Assembly: GCA_021791615.1 (NCBI GenBank)
Contig: JAJYWG010000485.1
Span: 1 to 7,277 of the forward strand
Direction of reading: 5' to 3'
Length of the DNA stretch: 7,277 nt
Source of the DNA: Actinomycetes bacterium
GTDB taxonomy: Bacteria > Actinomycetota > Acidimicrobiia > Acidimicrobiales > RAAP-2
Part shown: positions 4,920 through 7,277 of the stretch, in pieces
Layout: every line of letters begins with the position of its first letter
Position numbering within the stretch: the first letter of the stretch is position 1
Translations under genes and position numbers: made by a program
Notes under the pieces: generated by a model
Databases searched by the model: none
What the model was told of the DNA's origin: nothing
What the model saw: only the letters and a program-made list of their open reading frames with translations

Positions 4920-5732
4920 ATGCACAACAACCGGAGGTGGATCACCGCCGTGGTGGCGGTGATGGTCGTGACCGGCGTCGTGGCGGTCGCAAGTGGTGCC
5001 TTCAGCGGTCACGCCCGTGACGCGGCTGGTCGACCGGCCTCCACCGCCAAGCGGCCTGCTCACCGCCCGCACCCGCTCCGCCCCGTCTACAACCCGCCGA
5101 GCGGGGACAACAGCGGTATCAGCTCGGCCCAGCAACGAGCCGACGACGCCAAGCTCGCCGCCACCAACGACCACCCGGCTCAGTGGGCAGCGGTCAGCGC
5201 TCTGAACCTGCCTGCGCCGGCCGCCTCCGCTGACTTCCCGGCGATCTCACACGCCACCCGGCAGAGCCCGGACAGCTACGCCACGGCGTTCGTGACCGAG
5301 CTGCTGAACATCGACTTCGCCAAGCAGACCCGCGCCGCCCTACTGGCCTGGGCGGTGTCGGAGACGTCGCCGGACACCATGCCCGGCACGCCCACCCCCG
5401 CTGCGGCCAAGGTGCTCTACGCCGACCTCGAGCCGGCAGGGAGCCCACTGCCAACGCCAGCCGTGTGGTCAGCGAACGCTGCGTCGGGCGTCACCTGGAC
5501 CACATCGAACGTGACCATGACGCCCGCCCCGATCTGGACGCAGGTCCTCGCGACCGGCTGGCAACCGCCTGATCCGCGCATGAACGTCTTCGACGTGACC
5601 GGCAACCTCACTGTCACCCAACGAGGCCGGCCTCCAGCGGTCAAGCCGTTCTCCTTGCAACTCGGCCTTGGCACGGCGGAATACCACAACGGCTACGGCG
5701 CCATGTCGGTCAACAACTGGACGGAGGGCTAA
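4920..5732 (+). CDS. Membrane-anchored conjugation accessory protein, possibly VirB8/TcpC-like
   Basis: A 270-residue protein without cysteine. Residues 1-6 are basic, 7-28 form one hydrophobic helix (WITAVVAVMVVTGVVAVAS) as anchor or uncleaved signal, and 30-60 is a Pro/Arg/Ala-rich linker expected outside the membrane. The remainder is probably an extracytoplasmic alpha/beta domain: helices at about 117-147 (YATAFVTELLNIDF, ALLAWAVSE), then strands from 189 to the end (VTWTTSNVTM, FDVTGNLTVTQRG, FSLQLGLGT). A single anchor plus a C-terminal alpha-then-beta domain is the layout of VirB8 and of TcpC in Gram-positive systems. Sequence similarity is too low for me to assert it. GAGG lies about ten bases before the ATG, and the stop overlaps the next start by one base (TAATG), so it is co-translated with the TrbL-like gene. 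Confidence 0.8.
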   Translation: MHNNRRWITAVVAVMVVTGVVAVASGAFSGHARDAAGRPASTAKRPAHRPHPLRPVYNPPSGDNSGISSAQQRADDAKLAATNDHPAQWAAVSALNLPAPAASADFPAISHATRQSPDSYATAFVTELLNIDFAKQTRAALLAWAVSETSPDTMPGTPTPAAAKVLYADLEPAGSPLPTPAVWSANAASGVTWTTSNVTMTPAPIWTQVLATGWQPPDPRMNVFDVTGNLTVTQRGRPPAVKPFSLQLGLGTAEYHNGYGAMSVNNWTEG

Positions 5733-7072
5733 TGCCCGGCTTCCCGAATCCCATCAGTGGCCTCGGCTCCCTCCTCGGTGGCGCCGCGAAGAGCCTCGCT
5801 GGCGACGCGTTCCAGTCCATCGCCAAGGACTTCGCCACCGCGGCTGGGAAAGCCGCGACGTGGCTGTGGCAACAGATCGGTTCCTCGACGGCTGTCACCC
5901 TCGGCGGTCCTGGGTTCGACCGGCTGCTGGCGATCGTCATGGGCATCGCGGTCGTTGTCGGCATGGGCCTGTTCGTCGTGCAGATCATTCAGTCGGTCCT
6001 GCGCCGGGACGCTGCGGGCCTCGCTCGCGCCGGGAAGGGCCTCCTGATCGCCTTCCTCGGTGGTGCTGGCGCCATCGCGGTAACAGACCTGCTCCTGAAC
6101 GCGGTGGACGCGCTCAGCAACGGCGTCGTCCAGGCCGCGACGGGCGGCAACATCAGCCATCTCGGTCAGGGCATCATGGTCACCGGAGCGATCACCTCGC
6201 TCACCAATCCCGCCGCGATGCTCGTGCTCGCGCTGATCGTGATCGGCGCGATCGTGTTCATCTGGGCGGCGCTCATGATCCGCAAGCTGCTGATCGTCAT
6301 CGCCGCGGTGTTCGCCCCCGCCGCGTTCGCCGGGTCCTTGGCCGACATCTCCACCGGCTGGGTGAAGAAGTGGATCGAGGGCATGGCCGCGCTGATCGCC
6401 TCGAAGCTGATCCTGGTGATCATGCTGTTGGTTGGCTACTACATGCTCACCGAGAACCTCGGCGCGGTAGGTGCAGGTGGCGTGGCCGGGGGAAACCCGA
6501 CCGGAACCCAAGCGATCACCCAGGTCGCCGGCGGCGGCGTGGTCCTCCTCCTCGCCGCGTTCGCCCCCTGGGTCGCCCTCAAGACCGTCCACTTCGCCGG
6601 GGACCACATGGCCCAGCTCCACGCGCATGCGACCTCGGCGACAGCCGGCGCCACGACCGCGATCGCAGCACCCCAGAAGCTGTCCAACATGATGCCGACC
6701 AGCCGTGGTGGTAGCGGTGGCGGCCCCGGCGGCTCGGGTGCTCCCACGCCAACCGGCCCGCCCCGTGGCGGCCCCGGCGGCCCTGCTGGGCCTGCCACCA
6801 ATGGTGGTTCCACCGCCGGTGCCGCTGGCGCTACCGCGGCGACGGGCGGTGCTGCTGGCGGGTTTGCGGCTGGCGCTGCTGCTGGTTCGGCGGCGAAGTC
6901 CGCCGCCACCAGCGGCGTGGAGAACGCGACCGCGCACATGAACGGCAACGGCTCAAGACCCCATGCCGCCCCGTCATCGGATCGCCCTTCTGGGGCTCCT
7001 CCCTCTCGGCCCATGCCGCCAGCATCGAGCCCGCCGCCTCGCCCCGGACCCATGCCGCCCACGTCGAACTAG
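5732..7072 (+). CDS. TrbL/VirB6-like polytopic membrane protein of a type IV secretion system
   Basis: A 446-residue protein that probably forms part of the inner-membrane channel for DNA transfer. Residues 1-60 are an amphipathic Ala/Gly-rich region. About six membrane helices follow, at roughly 64-88, 103-126, 161-183, 185-202, 220-238 and 266-284. The conserved-looking stretch RKLLIVIAAVFAPAAFAGS and the following ISTGWVKKWIE are typical of TrbL/VirB6 proteins, where a tryptophan-bearing loop sits after the central helices. From about 325 to the end the protein is Gly/Pro/Ala-rich and surely disordered, a usual feature of actinobacterial homologues (SCO6881-like). The DNA for this tail carries a 17-bp direct repeat at 6717-6733 and 6765-6781, exactly 16 codons apart. 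GGAGGG lies before the ATG, which overlaps the preceding stop. Confidence 0.87.
   Translation: MPGFPNPISGLGSLLGGAAKSLAGDAFQSIAKDFATAAGKAATWLWQQIGSSTAVTLGGPGFDRLLAIVMGIAVVVGMGLFVVQIIQSVLRRDAAGLARAGKGLLIAFLGGAGAIAVTDLLLNAVDALSNGVVQAATGGNISHLGQGIMVTGAITSLTNPAAMLVLALIVIGAIVFIWAALMIRKLLIVIAAVFAPAAFAGSLADISTGWVKKWIEGMAALIASKLILVIMLLVGYYMLTENLGAVGAGGVAGGNPTGTQAITQVAGGGVVLLLAAFAPWVALKTVHFAGDHMAQLHAHATSATAGATTAIAAPQKLSNMMPTSRGGSGGGPGGSGAPTPTGPPRGGPGGPAGPATNGGSTAGAAGATAATGGAAGGFAAGAAAGSAAKSAATSGVENATAHMNGNGSRPHAAPSSDRPSGAPPSRPMPPASSPPPRPGPMPPTSN
6717..6781 (+). repeat. 17-bp direct repeat in the Gly/Pro-rich tail
   Basis: GTGGCGGCCCCGGCGGC occurs at 6717-6733 and 6765-6781. The 48-bp offset equals 16 codons, so both copies are read in the same frame. 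This points to duplication of a tail segment within the TrbL-like gene and allows in-frame length change. Confidence 0.6.
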
Positions 7073-7094
7073 CCACCCGAAAGGATCGTCTCCC

Positions 7095-7277
7095 ATGCCC
7101 ACGACCGCTCCCGCTGCAGGACCGAGCATGGTCCGCTTCGCCCGCCGATCCACCCGTGGCGTGATCCTCGGGTTCTCCCTCGCCAGGGCCGTGACCATCG
7201 CCGCCGGCGTCGTTGTCATGATCCTCGGCCTTGTTTCCGCAGGCGGGATCGGGTTTGTTGTCTCGGGGCTGGTGTGG
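7095..7277 (+). CDS. SCO6880-like (PrgI-like) transfer membrane protein, 5' part only
   Basis: The ATG at 7095 has GAAAGGA about nine bases upstream and opens a frame that runs off the window after 61 codons. The visible part has a polar N-terminus, then VRFARRSTRGVILGFSLAR, then a hydrophobic stretch (TIAAGVVVMILGLVSAGGIG, FVVSGLVW) expected to form one or two membrane helices. The R-F-x-R-R-S-T-R-G-V-x-L-G motif followed by paired helices is what I recall of the N-terminus of SCO6880-family proteins. These are large type IV secretion components with a PrgI-like membrane part and usually follow the TrbL-like gene. Position and spacing (22 bp after the TrbL-like stop) agree. The C-terminus is not visible. 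Confidence 0.8.
   Translation, partial: MPTTAPAAGPSMVRFARRSTRGVILGFSLARAVTIAAGVVVMILGLVSAGGIGFVVSGLVW

Noticed and set aside
5729..6937. A 402-codon minus-strand open frame and a 348-codon plus-strand frame within the TrbL-like gene
   Set aside because: The TrbL-like frame has clear membrane helices, a good ribosome-binding site and coupling to the gene before it; the others are Arg/Gly/Asp-rich shadows.

Overview
The window is GC-rich DNA with dense, overlapping reading frames and strong G/C third-position bias. It encodes a WhiB-family protein, a class confined to Actinomycetota and their phages and plasmids. The host is therefore an actinomycete-like high-GC Gram-positive bacterium. The right half resembles the transfer module of an actinobacterial integrative conjugative element or conjugative plasmid: a cell-wall hydrolase, a small two-helix membrane protein (DUF6112-like), a membrane-anchored accessory protein, a TrbL/VirB6-like channel protein and the start of an SCO6880-like (PrgI-like) membrane protein. 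No integrase, relaxase, VirB4/TraB ATPase or attachment site lies in the window, so the type of element is inferred.

Layout. Positions 1-350 hold no convincing gene. They contain a 17-bp perfect palindrome (57-73) and clusters of an 8-bp repeat of the type CCAAGATA, three on the plus strand and one inverted. Next comes a plus-strand pair: an HD-domain phosphohydrolase (to 899) and a stand-alone IspF homologue (896-1384), coupled by an ATGA overlap. Converging on the pair, and overlapping its 3' end by 19 bp, is a minus-strand HTH regulator (1366-2100). A divergent control region (2101-2204) with an extended inverted repeat separates the regulator from an unrecognised 324-residue protein (2205-3179). 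A WhiB-like protein (3255-3503) follows, then a two-domain muralytic enzyme overlapping it by GTGA (3500-4534), and then the tightly packed transfer genes to the right edge.

How the genes may work together. The HTH protein and the WhiB protein are the likely switches of the element. The muralytic enzyme would open peptidoglycan locally so that the transfer channel can assemble. The TrbL-like and SCO6880-like proteins would form the inner-membrane part of that channel. The left cassette is the least expected part. Its IspF homologue keeps the metal-binding residues of the MEP-pathway enzyme but has changed nearly all residues that hold CDP and its phosphates in E. coli IspF. It is also translationally coupled to an HD phosphohydrolase. 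This suggests a repurposed enzyme pair, possibly making or breaking a small phosphorylated molecule, rather than a spare isoprenoid gene. That reading is inference.
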